From NCBI RefSeq assembly GCF_050947875.1, contig NC_134572.1:160973105-161037104 (forward strand): 64,000 bases of DNA, given 5' to 3'. Source of the stretch: Dermacentor variabilis (Eukaryota; Arthropoda; Arachnida; Ixodida; Ixodidae). The position numbers and the translations under genes were made by a program. Positions within the stretch are counted from its first letter, which is position 1. The number at the start of each line of letters is the position of its first letter. Below, in pieces: positions 35,133 through 47,214 of this stretch. The notes under the pieces are model-generated. The model had not been told where the DNA came from, ran no database searches, and saw only the letters and a program-made list of their open reading frames with translations.

Positions 35133-37955
35133 TCATCACCATCATCATTACCAGCCTATTTTATGTCCACCGCCGGACGAAGCACTGTTCCTGCGATCTC
35201 AAATTATCACGTCCTGCCTCAGCCGATTCCAGCTTGCGCCTGCGAATTTCCTAATTTTATCACCCCACCTAGTTTGCTGCCGTCCTGGACTGTGCTTCCC
35301 TTCTCCTTGCACCCTTCCTGTAACTCTAATGGTCCACCGGTTACGTAACCTACGCATTACATAGCGTGCAGAGCTCCTTTTTTTTTCTTAAAGTCAATTA
35401 GCATATCGCCTATCCACGTTTGCTGTCTTATCCGCAGCGCTCTCTTCCTGTATCTTAACGTTACGCCTCACTTTTTTCGTTCCATCGCTGTTTGCGCGGT
35501 CCTTCACTTGTTCTAGAGCGTCTCTGTTAGCCTCCAAGTTTCTCCCCTCTATGCTAGCACCAGTGTATTGCATTGGTTGTACATCTTCTTTTTTCAATAA
35601 TAGTGGTAAGTTTGCAGTCAGGGTCTGGCAATGTCTGCCGTATGTACACCAAGCCATTTTTATTATTCTCTAAAATTTCTTGTCATGATCAGGGTCCTCT
35701 GTGAGTAATTAACCTAGATAAACGTATTCCTTCACAGACTCTAGAAGCTGACTGGCGATCTTCAACTTTTGTTCCCTTGCCAGAATATTGAGCATCATCT
35801 TTGTCTTCTGCATAATAGACTTCATTGGTACCCATGAACTTTCTCTGTTAAATCCATCAAACATATGTTGCACTTTTTCCCCAGTGTGGCTGAACAGGAC
35901 ATTATCGTCTGCAAACCAAAGGTTGCTAAGATATTCCCCGGTGATCCTCGCTCCTAAACCTTCCCTGTCTAATACCTTGAATATTCCAAGCATTCAGTCA
36001 ATAGTATTGGAGATATTGTGTATCATTGCCTGACCCAGTTATTTATAGATATCTTTCTACTTGTCGAGAATCAAGGTAGCCTTGGAATCTTTGTAGATGT
36101 TTTCCAAGACATTCACATATGTCTCCTGTACTGATTGATTACATAATACCTCTATCACTGCTGGTATCTCTACTGAATCAGATGTATTTTCATAATCTAC
36201 GAAAACCATATAGAGAGGTTGATTGTACTCTGCAGATTTCTCAATTAACTGATTGATGACTGAATGTGATCCATTGTTGAGTATCCCTTCCTAAAGCCAG
36301 CCTGTTACCTTTACCTTTATTCTATTGGAAGTTATCATGGTCAATATTGTATACATACTGGAAGTAAGCTAATGGGCTTGTAATTTTTTTTTTCGTTAAC
36401 GTCTCCCTCTTTGTGGATTAGTATAACGTTGACACTCCTCCACTTCTATAGAACACTTCAAGTCTTGAGACATGTCCTATAAAGGCCGCTAGCTTTTCAA
36501 GCATGATATCACCTCCATTTTTGCTTAAGTCGACTGTTTTTCCATCTTCCCCTGCCGCTCTTCCAAGGTTCATGTCTTGTAAGACCCATCTAACTCTATC
36601 ACTGCCTGTCCTGTTCACTGCTATTTTAAATGGATGTAGCGCGGCTACTCTGGGTATTGTTCAGGTCAGTATAAAATTATTCCGCTCGTTTTGTCATGTC
36701 ATCGCGCTTTCTTATTATATTAACCTGCTTGTCTTTCAGTGCATACATCTTGGCTTGTCCAATACCAAGTTTTCTTCTCACTGATTTAATTCGGTGTATA
36801 CTTTTTAGTGCTTCCCCACTCTTTATCACGTTATAATTTCGAATATACCTTATTTCTCCTTGTTGATCAGCTTTGACATTCCCGCGAATTTGATCTGATC
36901 TCGTGAGTATGACACTTTCATTGTTAGGTTTCATTGTGACTTTCATTGCCATTTCTTAATTAGATCCTTTATAATTTCAGAGCTCACCTACTTGTTGCCA
37001 TGGTGCCTTACCTTCCACTTCAATGCCTGCTTCTGAAGAAGCCAAAGTTGCGGTTTCATTCATTACCTCTATGTCATCTTGATCTCTCTTAAAAGGCTGC
37101 ATATTGATTTCCAATAACAACCTGAATTGCTCTGGCTTTACACTTACTGCGTCTAGGTTGGTCTTTCTCATCTTGAATAATTTCATTATTTCTCTTTTCA
37201 TATTGAGCAAAATCCTTGACCTCAATGGCCAATTTTCACTGCACTTTACCCTAACTAATACTTCTACACTCTGCACTATGCTGGGATTGGCGGAAAGTAT
37301 GAATTCTATTTCTTGTTTCTCCATTAGGGCTTTGCCAGATCAACTGCCTGTTGCTGCACATCCTGGAGAAGGTATACATTGGCGGGAGCTTATTCCTTTC
37401 CGATAATTCTACCAGCAGTTCTCCTCTAGTCTTTCTAGAATAGATGCCGTAGTTGCTAATTGCTTGTTCACCAGCCAGCCTTATTGCCACTTTTGCACTG
37501 AAGTCTCCTTGACTGCGTTATACTGTTTGCAATCTTCTCATTGCCATTTCAAAATCTACATAAAGCTGTTCTTTTATCATCGTGACCGGAGGTCGGACCG
37601 TAGGCTTCTACTAAATTTAATATATGCTTCTACTACTACCTTCTCATTAATGCTCTAGAATTCGTCAACGCTGCCAGCATTATCCTTATGGATTAGGAAT
37701 CCTACGCCGTATTGTTTCTTATATGGGAGACCTTTGTAGCAGAGGAAATGGCCGTTATTCAGCACTGTCTAAGCCTCACCAGTTCTTCTAATCTTGCTAA
37801 GGCCAATCATATCCCATATAATATCTGATAATTCCTCAAAGAGTCCTGCTAAGCTAGCCTCACTCGACAAAGATCCGATGTTAATGGTTGCCAGGGCCAG
37901 TTACCGTTGGCGGCCTGTCCGGGTCCAGAAATTCTTATCACCCTCTGTTGCTGGC
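35133..37955 (-). mobile_element. RTE/BovB-type LINE, nearly complete, decayed
   Basis: The minus strand begins near 37955 (agagggtgataagaatttct...ggacaggccgcc) and ends at aaataggctggtaatgatga at about 35133-35160. Endonuclease text is degraded. The linker is visible as VKCSENWPLRSRILLNMKRE (37250) and YIRNYNV with VRRKLGIGQAKMYALK. RT: GYSTMDHIQ (about 36280), YMVFVDYENTSDSVE (motif A with Phe to Ser), NLWFADDNVLFSHTGE (35900) and VKEYVYLG (35710). Many frameshifts. It is inserted next to an I-clade fragment on its 3' side. Confidence 0.82.
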
Positions 37956-38714
37956 ACTAAAGCCTAGTGCTACTGTATGTTATCACAAATTGGCGCAGTC
38001 GCATACTTTCATGTGTGGGAATTCAAGTGCAGATGTGCGTGGCTTTCATTATCGGAGTAAATCAACGTGGTGGCATCCGTGTCTTGGCCTCAACTGCTCA
38101 ATATGAAGAGAAATAAGCTCTCCTGGAAGCAAAGAGCACAAACGCATGTGTCTGCTATATAAGCGCTTGAGCGAAGCGCACTTCAGAATATTAAATAGCG
38201 AAAGAAAAAGTGAAGTTAAATATGAAATTTAAAGATTCTGTCAATTTTGTTGTGACTCCAATTCGAAACTGCGCACCGCCTGTTACCGTTGCTTCGTCTG
38301 ACAGTGGCGTCAACCTTATCATTAAGTTTCTTGAAGTGCAACAGGAACAGAACAGACAGCAAAATGAATGAAGGCGTTTTCTAAAAAACGGGACTGAAAG
38401 AGGAATATGCAGACCGGGTCGTGAACACATGAAGCCACACATATTTGATACAGTCCAGTAGTGCCGAGCCCTGGCCAACATTTCATGAACATGCGTGCGA
38501 TGAAATCTGCTCGTACGGTGATGAAGACAATGTAAGAAACATGCTACTATTCCTATTGGAAATAACTAAGTTTTGGTGCCCACGCTAACAGCAGCAAGCC
38601 ATGAACGGGGTGTAACAAACATTTTCACAGCTACTTTTGTGAAAACAGGGTATTAATTATGGCATGAACCTATCGCAATGGATTAAAGATTTGGATATGC
38701 ACTTAGCTATTTTT
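37956..38714. other. unassigned DNA between two RTE copies
   Basis: No gene or repeat recognised. It separates a minus-strand RTE 5' end from a plus-strand, 5'-truncated RTE copy. Confidence 0.4.
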
Positions 38715-40296
38715 ATGAGTACAGTACCAGTGGCACCCACGATGATAATGAAAGAGAGAGTAGTCTAAAGGAATTCGAAATCCCACAAGCAACGCCGGAA
38801 GAAGGAAAGCAAGGCTTGGGAGCTATGCAAAGGGGGAAGGCAGCTGGGGAGGATCAGGTAACAGCAGACTTGCTGAAGGATGGTGGACAGATTGTTCAAG
38901 AGAAACTGGCCACCCTGTATACGCAATGCCTCATGACTTCGAGCGCACCGCAATCTTCGAAAAACGCCAGCATAACCCTAATCCATAAGAAAGGGAACTC
39001 CAAAGACTTGAAAAATTATAGACCGATCAGCTTACTGTCCGTTGCCCACAAAGTATTCACTAAGGTAATTGCAAATAGAATCACGAGCACCATAGACTTC
39101 GGTCAACGAAAGGACCAAGCAGGATTCCGTAAAGGCTACTCAACAATAGACCATATTCACACTATCAATCAGGTGATAGAATAATGTGCGGAATATAACC
39201 AACCTTTATATATACCTTTCATTGATTACGAGAAAGCGTTTGATTCAGTCGAAACCTCAGAAGTCATGGAGGCATTGCGGATCAGGGTGTAGACGAGCCG
39301 TATGTAAAAATACTGAAAGATATCTATAGCGGCTCCACAGCCTCCGTAGTCCTCCATATAGAAAGCAACAAAATCCAAATAAAGACAGGCGTCAGGCAGG
39401 GAGATACGATCTCCCAATGCTATTCACAGCGTGTTTACAGGAGGTAGTCAGAGACCTGGATTGGGGAGAATTGGGGATAACAGTTAATGAAGAATACGTT
39501 AGTAACTTGCGATTTGCTGATGATATTGCCTTCCTTAGTAACTCAGGGGACCAACTGCAATGCATGCTCACTGACTCGGAGAGGCAAAGCAGAAGGGTGG
39601 ATCTAAAAATTAATCTGCAGAAAACTAAAATAATGTTTAACAGTCTTGGAAGAGAACAGCAGTTTACGATAGGTAGTGAGGCACTGGAAATGGTGAGAGA
39701 ATGCATCTACTTAGGACAGGTAGTGACTGCGGATCTGGATCATGAGACTGAAATAATCAGAAGAATAAGAATGGGCTGGGGTGCGTTTGGCAGGCATTCT
39801 CCGATCATGAACAGCAGGTTGCCATTATCCCTCAAGAGAAAAGTATATAACAGCTGTGTCTTACCAGTACTGATGTACGGGGCAGAAACCTGGAGGCTTC
39901 TGAAAAGGGTTCTACTTAAATTGAGGACGACGCAACGAACTATGGAAAGAAGAATGATAGGTGTAACGTTAAAGGATAAGAAAAGAGCAGATTGGGTGAG
40001 GGAATAAACGCGAGGTAATGATATCTTAGTTGAAATCAAGAAAAAGAAATGGGCATGGGCAGGACACGTAATGAGGAGGGAAGATAACCGATGGTCATTA
40101 AGAGTTACAGAATAGATTCCAAGAGAAGGGAAGCGTGGCAGAGGGCGGCAGAAAGTTAGGTGGGCGGATGAGATTAAGAAGTTTGCAGGGACAACATGGC
40201 CACAATTAGTACATGACCGGGGTAGTTGGAGAAGTATGGGAGAGGCCTTTGCCCTGCAATGGGCGTAACCAGGCTGATGATGATGATGATGATGAT
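38715..40296 (+). mobile_element. RTE/BovB-type LINE, 5'-truncated, RT present
   Basis: Starts inside the linker (agtacagtaccagtggcacc, homologous to 19867 of the other copy). It carries AAGEDQVTADLLKDGG, NYRPISLLSVAHKVFTKVIA, GFRKGYSTIDHIHTINQVIE followed by a TAA stop, IDYEKAFDSVE, NLRFADDIAFLSNSGDQ, CIYLGQVVTADL and AETWRLLKRVLLKL. It ends ccaggctgatgatgatgatg at 40296. Defects: stops near 39182 and 40005 and frameshifts near 39285 and 39412. It is less decayed than the copy at 35-38 kb. Confidence 0.88.
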
Positions 40297-41299
40297 TTTT
40301 ATGAGGAAAGGAGGTTGCTTCAGCTGGCTGAGTGAGCCTTGCCTGAGACGCCCATGGTTCCGTTAATCATTCATGGTATGAGTCCTCATCTTCAGAAGCA
40401 AATACAAGTGATAGCGCACCAAACAACTCAAGAATTTCTGCAGGGAATGTGAAACCTCTGCCTACAAGACTCAGGACCCATGCGCCAACCCATGATACCT
40501 GGTGCAAGTTGCCCAATTACAACACGAGCTAAAGAAAGACCCCCACTTGCAAGCTGGAAAGCTACCCATACTCATGTGTACTTTCTCACTGACCAAGGAG
40601 GCGCAAGCCAATGCGAAGAGCCAGATACGACAAAAAAACTAAATAAATAGGGCCTCGGTTTCCGCTTGACGACACCAAGAGAAGCTGTTTATTTGTCGCA
40701 TGCTACGCCATAGTACATATTTGTTTTTTGCTGATGGGGAAAAAAAAGCAGCGCGTTCGTTGAAAGCGGAGCAAGCATCAAAAATATAAGTAGTAGTGTT
40801 ATTGAGAGCCAGAAAGTACAACAGGGGCGGCCTGTAGAACGACATGCAAACTGTGAAAGGCGAGATTTTCACGATAAATGTACATGTGTAACCATATCGT
40901 GTAACTGATGCTATGCAGCTGCTAGTAATCGACGGAGTACGCTATGAATTACTCCTATCACGCCCAGCCATCGGTGCACTGCTCCCCAAATCTACTGTAA
41001 TGGAGAAGTAATCAAAGAAGGAAGGCGCCACAGCCTCAGCGCTTCTTCAGCTTTTTCTTCGCAGAGCCTGAGGAAGCATCGGCAGGTGAAGATGTTCAGA
41101 TGCCTTAGACCGAATCGCTATGCTTGAAGGGATACCCAAAGGCAAGTACAAAATCAGAGATACCATTTAGATTAGGCAACGAAACAGTCGTAAGAAAAAA
41201 AGCCGTATAATATGACACGGCAGAAGGCGATGTGCTTGAGGAACGACCTTAAAAGAATGTTAGATGCACAGAAAATTTGTCAATCCATGTTAACTTTCG
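40297..41299. other. unassigned DNA
   Basis: About 1 kb without a supported gene; it may contain further debris of the gypsy element that follows. Confidence 0.4.
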
Positions 41300-41970
41300 C
41301 ATCACTCATCACTTCTACACAGAACGAAGATAGAAGCCTCCGAGTCTCCTCGGACTACAGGCAAATTAGCGTAAGTTATCGTCTTTCTTTTTCACAAATA
41401 ATACCGCTGATGCCCACAGTCTAGCTGAAGGTTGTATAAAGTCGTCTTCGAGCAATTGCTTGACTTGGCTATGAATGCCATCTTGCTCCTTCTGGCAAAC
41501 CCGTTAGGCACGTCGATCCACAGGTCTCACTGTCGGATCAGTGAAAATTCGGTGTTTCGGGACCGGAGTCGATTTTACTAGATGTGTTCGAGGAAAACTA
41601 TCTTTGAACACGCACAAAAGGCAGAAGAGACCCTCCTTGTGTGCCGGCACCAGGATCGGGCTGACATCTATGGCACAGACGGGTATCGCGTCATAGATAC
41701 CGCTCGCTGACATATCGTTTCACGTAGCAATACAGTTTGCTGAATCACTGGTGCTTCCCCTCACTGGGGCGTAGTCAAGAAACGTGTAGGTGTATACAGA
41801 AGGAAGTGAGGAAGAAATCGTGAAGTTAGCTTCACGTCTGCCGCACGGTAAGGGAGGGTCATTGACTGCTTGACTACGGTCGCCTCATCAACTAAATGTT
41901 CGGAATCGACGCAAGGTTTCCTAACAGCAACTGAGGTTTCTTTACCAAGAAAAATGACGTTCAACGCTCA
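41300..41970 (-). mobile_element. Ty3/gypsy-type pol fragment
   Basis: Minus-strand reading gives VPKHRIFTDPTVRPVDRRA (the 'HrIdTGd..Pi..rpyRv' box before RT). It is followed by RVCQKEQDGIHSQVKQLLED and DFIQPSARLWASAVLFVKKK, the start of gypsy RT ('m...giI.pS.SpWaSPvvlVkKKdG'). A frameshift and stop come at about 41370, with RRL recognisable beyond. The element is cut before the RT catalytic core. LTRs were not found. Confidence 0.7.
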
Positions 41971-43406
41971 ATGTGTTTACTTTGATAGTGTGCCTTGATC
42001 TTGTCAAGAGAAGAACGGAGAAGCTTGTCGTAACTAAAAACAAATTTTCTTAAGTTCCGCTTTGCACTTGAGAATGAAGATTCGTAGCGATTACTAAACA
42101 TGTACATGAATACGCACGTGGTCAGTCAATCTGAAGCAAATGATGAAACGCAGACAAACCGTTACGTCTCACATTTTCTCATTTGAAATAGTTTAGTGGA
42201 CTTGAGATAATTTGTCTTCTTGCAGCCGAAAGTGCAGGAGATCACTGCCAAAGTACAAAATGTTGGAGAGTTGGAGAGAGCAAATTTTATACGTTTCTCC
42301 AAGCAGCGTCATTTCTGGATTCAAAAGCCATACTCAATTTATAAGTATCTGTGTAATTCTCGGTTTTATAACTTGTTTACTCTTCACCCACCGATAAGGA
42401 ATTCTTTGCGAAAATAGCATGCCTAAAAGATAATAACACTTATACGCGTACGCGACAAACTGCCTCATGGTTCTTACCTCGTTTACGAATTAACAGCAAT
42501 TTGCAAAAGTTTTATTTCAACTTACGATTAACTTTGAATGAATTTCCAGAAACAACTGCTTAGCACGGACAACTGTGCCGACAGGTTGTATACATGTCGC
42601 AAAGAATAGCTTTCACGTTGCGATTATTGGAATGACCCATTTATACCTTATTTATATACTGCTTTTACATTGTTTGCCTTAGTTGGTACTAGTCTGTCTG
42701 ACCAACAATTTCGCCATATGTCGCTTGAATATCCCTTGTTGTATGCTTCATAGCTAATTTTACTCGGTTGTGGAATAATTGTAGCAGGAACGTCGCATAC
42801 GGCCAATGGAATCCTCTTCATGGACCCAGTCAAGCTGCCTATAGCGACTTTAAGCCCTGAAGATCACCCAGACTTTCTGGCTAAATAAAGATTTATTGAT
42901 TTATATTTGGAGCCATTTTTTCGCAGTGCATGGTCACATAGCAACGTGATTAGAGAAGAAGAAATTTGAAAACAAAGCTGGCGCCACTCTATTCCCAAGT
43001 TTAGTACCAAAACAAAACAGAATGGGAGCGAGGCACGCCCAAGGAGAACTGCAAACTTATGATTGTCAAAATCTTTCGTCACATACATGTCCCCGTGTTT
43101 CAAGAAATATATGTCACGATATTGTCAACAAAAGCAGAGCAAGCTGTATCCGAGACCACAATTTCTTGCTCAGCCTTTCAGAATATAATCAGAAAAAAAA
43201 AGAAATCGTTTTTGGCTAAGTGCACAGGTGGAGCAGATTTCTTCAAATGATAAAGCACGAAGATGCAGCGGCAGTAGAAATACTTTTTAGAGTTGCGTGG
43301 TCGCGTAGCAACGTGATTCTAACGACAAACATGTGTAAAGCGCTGCTTGTTACAGCCTCAGTGGCAAGTCGAAAGAGGGAAGCGATGCGACTGTCTCATA
43401 TAGAGG
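41971..43406. other. unassigned DNA with one candidate exon
   Basis: No repeat named with confidence. The stretch 42225-42347 is preceded by an acceptor-like tttgtcttcttgcag and stays open (QEITAKVQNVGELERANFIR, then FWIQKPYSIYKYLC), but no convincing donor follows and I do not recognise the protein. A LINE-like end (aaataaagatttattgattt) is at about 42883-42903. Confidence 0.35.
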
Positions 43407-43515
43407 CATAAAACCACGTACGGCGCGAAGAACGAGGGTTAATTGTCACGAGACACAGCGCAGTGCTTGTCATTTTATTTAGTTCTAGTCCTTCGTGCTG
43501 TACGTGGTTTTGATT
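43407..43515. repeat. short element with about 27-bp inverted ends
   Basis: aaaaccacgtacggcgcgaa at the left pairs with ttcgtgctgtacgtggtttt at the right (about 43408-43434 and 43486-43513). The roughly 105-bp unit could be a small MITE or the hairpin end of a larger repeat. No clear target duplication. Confidence 0.55.
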
Positions 43516-43849
43516 ACGAACAACTCAGCCCAAGCCTCCGCCATGGTCAAGGATAGAATCGTAAACACACAAAATTTCAAAAGTAGGACCAGTCTGTGCA
43601 TACATCAGACAAACTCTTGCTCGTTCTCTAACCCCGAGTATGAGAATCATAACTTCGAATAAAAACAAAGTAAAGCATTATTTCACAAAAAGAATCGAGC
43701 GATAAGGAATATAAATTTTTTATCAAACGTGATTATATAGGAAAAATACCAAGGACTATCTGAAAACTTAGCGCTTCAGTTATTTATTTTCTTTAACAAG
43801 GACACTTGCAAGGTCCGCAGCCATTACAGGAAGTAGTGGGGAGAAACTC

Positions 43850-44900
43850 TACGCAGTGCAATAAAAGAAAGAGTAAAAAATACAACAGATATTTCGCATC
43901 AAGCATAAGGACTGTAAGGGATCGAGTACCTTGATGCTTCCATGAAAATGGATGACGCGACAGTTAATCATTTTCTTAAAAGTTTTGCATTGAGAACTTG
44001 TCAGAGCTATAGACCTATAACTGTTGGGTGAGGAAGGGTCCTTTACCTCTTTGAGAATACAGATTACGATTGCTTCTTTCCTGACGAACGGAATGCAGCC
44101 GGCTGAGAACATCGAATTGACGAGTGACAATAGTGGTTCCTTTTTTTGTTTTTCCGGGTGTAAGTAAGTGATAGTCTCATACATTATTCTGTCAATTCCT
44201 GGAGCGAAGTTGCTGCAGCAATTCAGTGAGGTCTGGAACTCAGCCATTTTAAATGGACGATTGTATACTTCGTTGGATGTACCTTTCCAACACAGTGTCA
44301 ATTGCTGGCCTTGTCGCTGGTATTTAGGGATATATCTATGTAATGAGACGTACTGCAAATTAACTCGAAATGTGCTTCTAGACAATCAGCCTGGTTATAA
44401 AGAGTGTCTCCGTGTGTGTTTACTAGTGGTAGAGGGTGATTTTCGCGGCCTTTTGTTCTGTTTACCTTGTTCCAGGCTTTACTTTCTCTGTATAAGAATG
44501 TATTTTTCCAACTGCCCCTTTTGGCACGACGGCGCGTTCTTGTACCTTCTGAATTTATTTTCTGAAAGCTGATAAGGTTTTCTGTAGTTAGAAAGTCACA
44601 GAGGTGATTCCAAACCTTATTTTATTTCTTTCGTGCTTCCTTACATTCATCGTTCCACCAGGAAACACATCGTTTAATAGGCAATGCATTTGTTTGCCGG
44701 GTACATATTGACGCTACATCGACAACAAATGCGGTTAACTATGACACTGCATCGTCAATACTAAGCGTACAGTTGTCATCCTAGGTCAAAAATATCAGCC
44801 CTCTTTATCGCTGCCTGTGCGCGGAGTGACCTTTTCACTGGGGCACATGTGGAGAGCATTTGTCCTGTTTTCTTAAATTTAAAACAAACGGGAAATGCAG
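43850..44900 (-). pseudogene. I-clade RT, N-terminal part
   Basis: Upstream linker text (ADIFDLG, WWNDEC-like) is frameshifted. The longest frame, 44385-43849, reads FKMAEFQTSLNCCSN, FAPGIDRIMYETITYL, AIVICILKEVKDPSSPNSYR and SIALTSSQCKTFKKMINCRV, then breaks after the usual 'LDP.QSGFR' box. Motifs A to C, including the catalytic Asp residues, are not present. Confidence 0.75.
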
Positions 44901-44921
44901 TTCATTATGGTTGAGGATTGG

Positions 44922-45330
44922 ACGAGTTGGTGAGAGAGAGAGAGAGAACAACTTTAGTAAAAATGCCTGCAGAGTCGGCTAGGCTCCCTACACGCAGGGA
45001 GGACAAGCTTTCACCGCGACGCGGCCACTACGTCAGTCTCGTGCATTGTGCTCCTCGAGGTTTTGCTTCCTCGCTACTTCCGCGGATCCGAGAGGGCCGC
45101 CGCCCCCTTCCTGGGGGTGCTGCCCTCCTCCTCCCCGGTTTCGCGAGGTCGCTGCCTCTCTAGAGCTGCCGAGACCTGCTGGACGGCCTTGAGTTGTGTA
45201 TCTTGGTCATAACTCCTCGTTGCAGCCTCTAGCTGCGGCGGGATCGTCGTCTTCTCGCTGGCTTCTCGTGGATTTATACTACGGCAATGACCATTTCCCG
45301 ATTCTAAAACTGGTACAGCGCAGCGTAGAA
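44922..45330 (-). mobile_element. GC-rich retroposed repeat with (GA/TC)n tail, inside an I-clade LINE
   Basis: Clearly GC-rich against the AT-rich LINE on both sides. On the minus strand it ends tttttactaaagttgttctc followed by a TC repeat (plus-strand gagagagagagagaga at 44932-44947), a tail style I recall from abundant tick repeats. Boundaries are approximate and no target duplication was found. It replaces the EN-RT linker of the host LINE. Confidence 0.55.
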
Positions 45331-45354
45331 ATTAATTTAGTTAGAAATTAGAAA

Positions 45355-45890
45355 TTAGTTGCGATGCTGTAAAAAGTTGGTTATTCAGTATTTGGCAAAC
45401 ATGCACCTGCATTTAAGAGCAAGTTTTCAATCAGTCGCCATTTGGCATCACATTGAGAGTCGCCCCACAAGGTATGACGAACATTTAGGTCTCCAATGAC
45501 AACGTAAGGTTCGGCAAGTTGTGCAATAATGCTTTCAAATTCTATTTTGGAGGGTTGACAGTTGGGTGGAATGTATAAAAAAGTATTTGCCAGCAGCTCA
45601 CTAAAAAGCACTGTTTTGACTGCAACTGCCTCAAGGGGCGTTTGCAGCTCTAAATACTGACAGGCGACACCTTTATCAACTCTTATGGCAACACCGCCTG
45701 ATGAGGCGAGAGTGACGTTGCGATCTTTGCGGTAAATGACATATTGTCGCAGAAAGTTTGTATGTGTAGAACTGGTGTGTGTCTCTTGCACACACAGCAC
45801 TCTTGGATTACATTTGTGTAGGAGTTCATTGATATCATTCAGATTGTGATGTAGACATCTGGCGTTCCAGCGTATAATTTCTGTAGCCAT
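45355..45890 (-). pseudogene. I-clade ORF2 endonuclease domain
   Basis: A 169-residue open frame from an ATG: IIRWNARCLHHNLNDINELL, VLCVQETHT (catalytic Glu), YRKDRN, GGVAIRVDKGVACQYLEL, VVIGDLNVRHTLWGDS (normally GDFNAHN.LWG) and RLIENLLLNAGACLPN. It stops at an in-frame stop, then continues PTFYSIATN before the inserted repeat. The start and length fit the AP endonuclease N-terminus of ORF2. Confidence 0.8.
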
Positions 45891-46040
45891 AGTGGAAGAG
45901 TTTTGTGCTGTGTGTCGAGAGAGGTAGTTGAAGTAAGCTCACGAGGCCTTTTCAGGACCTGTGATACAGGATTTTTCTTCTTCCCGGCGCGCTTCACGGA
46001 GCCATGTCATTCATTCGGTGTCTCTTCATCCACCGCCTCT

Positions 46041-47214
46041 TCAGAGGCGCTGGATGATGCCCGCTCCGCGGTAACAGTCAGGATTTCTCGGACCTGTCTG
46101 CTTGGTAGTGACCCTGGGACCGACAGGCCCGTAGGTCTGCTGGCCGTTCGTGAGTGGGGCCGGAACAGCACTGGCTGCTCCTGCCAGGGTGGCTGTTGGC
46201 GTAGACGCCATCACACTCCGTGTGACTTGGGCGGCCGCCGAAAGGTGTGGCGGTGCCCCCCGGCACGCCGCATCGGTGTAGCAAGGATTGGACTTATTGT
46301 GGAGAGCGAAATGCTTAAGTGCCTCTGGAAAAGATAGGTTTAGTTTGACTTTAAGTTCTATGATTTGTTTCTTTTTTTTCCACGAGGGGCACGATCGCGA
46401 GTAGGCAGGATGATTTACTTCACAGTTGGCACAGCGCGTTGCTGAAGCGCAGATGTCTGAAGCACGTTCTGTTGAACTACACTTATCACAAGTATCAAGC
46501 CCTCTGCAGGTTTCCGACCCATGCCCAAAACACTGACACTTGAAGCATCGACGCGGATCTGGGATGCATAGTCTGACACGAAGCTCGCAGTAGCTGGTTT
46601 TTATCGCTTGAGGTAGGTTGCTGGTTCCCAAAATAATGATTATGTGTTTCATAGGTATTTGCTTGTCATCTTGTTTTAATGTTATCCTTTGCGCTTTTAC
46701 TACGTTCTGATCTTGCCATCCTTCAAGTAGTTCACTTTCACTCAGTTCGAGAAAGTCATCTTCCGAGACGAACCCGCTCACTCTGTTCACAGGACCTATG
46801 AAGGCCCACTGAGACGGAAATTCCCCTAAATGCTACAAGTTTCCAGAGTCCGCCACATTGTACTTTACAGCGACGTTCACGAAAATCGCCACTTTCAATC
46901 TTTGTTACTTTATAGCCTGGGCCAATTGCTTCCGGAAGACATTTCGCTACAACAAATGGTAAGATCTTTCTGACTGTTTTGGTATCATTCTGAATGTGTA
47001 CAACGTGGTACTTGGGAAAAGATTGTTTTGGTTGCATGAAAAACGTGAATGTTTCATCGGTGCGCCGCACCTTCAGGCAGCGATCAGGTAATAGGGGAAA
47101 GTAGTTTGCTACATAGCGATGGAAAATTCGGCGGCGATAGTAGCCACCCACCACCGAGCCTAAGAAGGGGACACTACAAGGTTTGAAGAATACCTGCAGA
47201 CGCCTGCCATGCAT
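46041..47214 (-). pseudogene. I-clade ORF1 (gag-like) with three zinc knuckles, frameshifted
   Basis: The first frame (47214-46756) reads FPKYHVVHIQNDTKTVRKIL, PFVVAKCLPEAIGPGYKVTK and IESGDF. After a frameshift near 46800, the second frame (46790-46041) reads MNRVSGFVSEDDFLELSESE, LLEGWQDQNVVKAQRI and IPMKHIIIILGTSNLP. Knuckles follow: RCFKCQCFGHGSETC, TCDKCSSTERASDIC and RCANCEVNHPAYSRSC. This is the RNA-binding protein of I-clade LINEs. ORF1 ends about 150 nt before ORF2 starts. Confidence 0.8.

Larger units (their letters stand above)
43850..47214 (-). mobile_element. I-clade LINE (ORF1, EN and part of RT), interrupted
   Basis: Minus-strand element running from ORF1 (47214) through the endonuclease (45890-45355) to the first third of RT (to about 43860), where it is cut off. 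It is interrupted at about 44922-45330 by another repeat. ORF1 has three zinc knuckles and RT has the APGID..Y / ILK..KDP..P.SYR.IALTS pattern, both typical of I-clade LINEs. Every segment carries frameshifts or stops. Confidence 0.8.

Noticed and set aside
44168..44572. 134-codon plus-strand ORF
   Set aside because: Antisense shadow of the minus-strand I-clade RT fragment.
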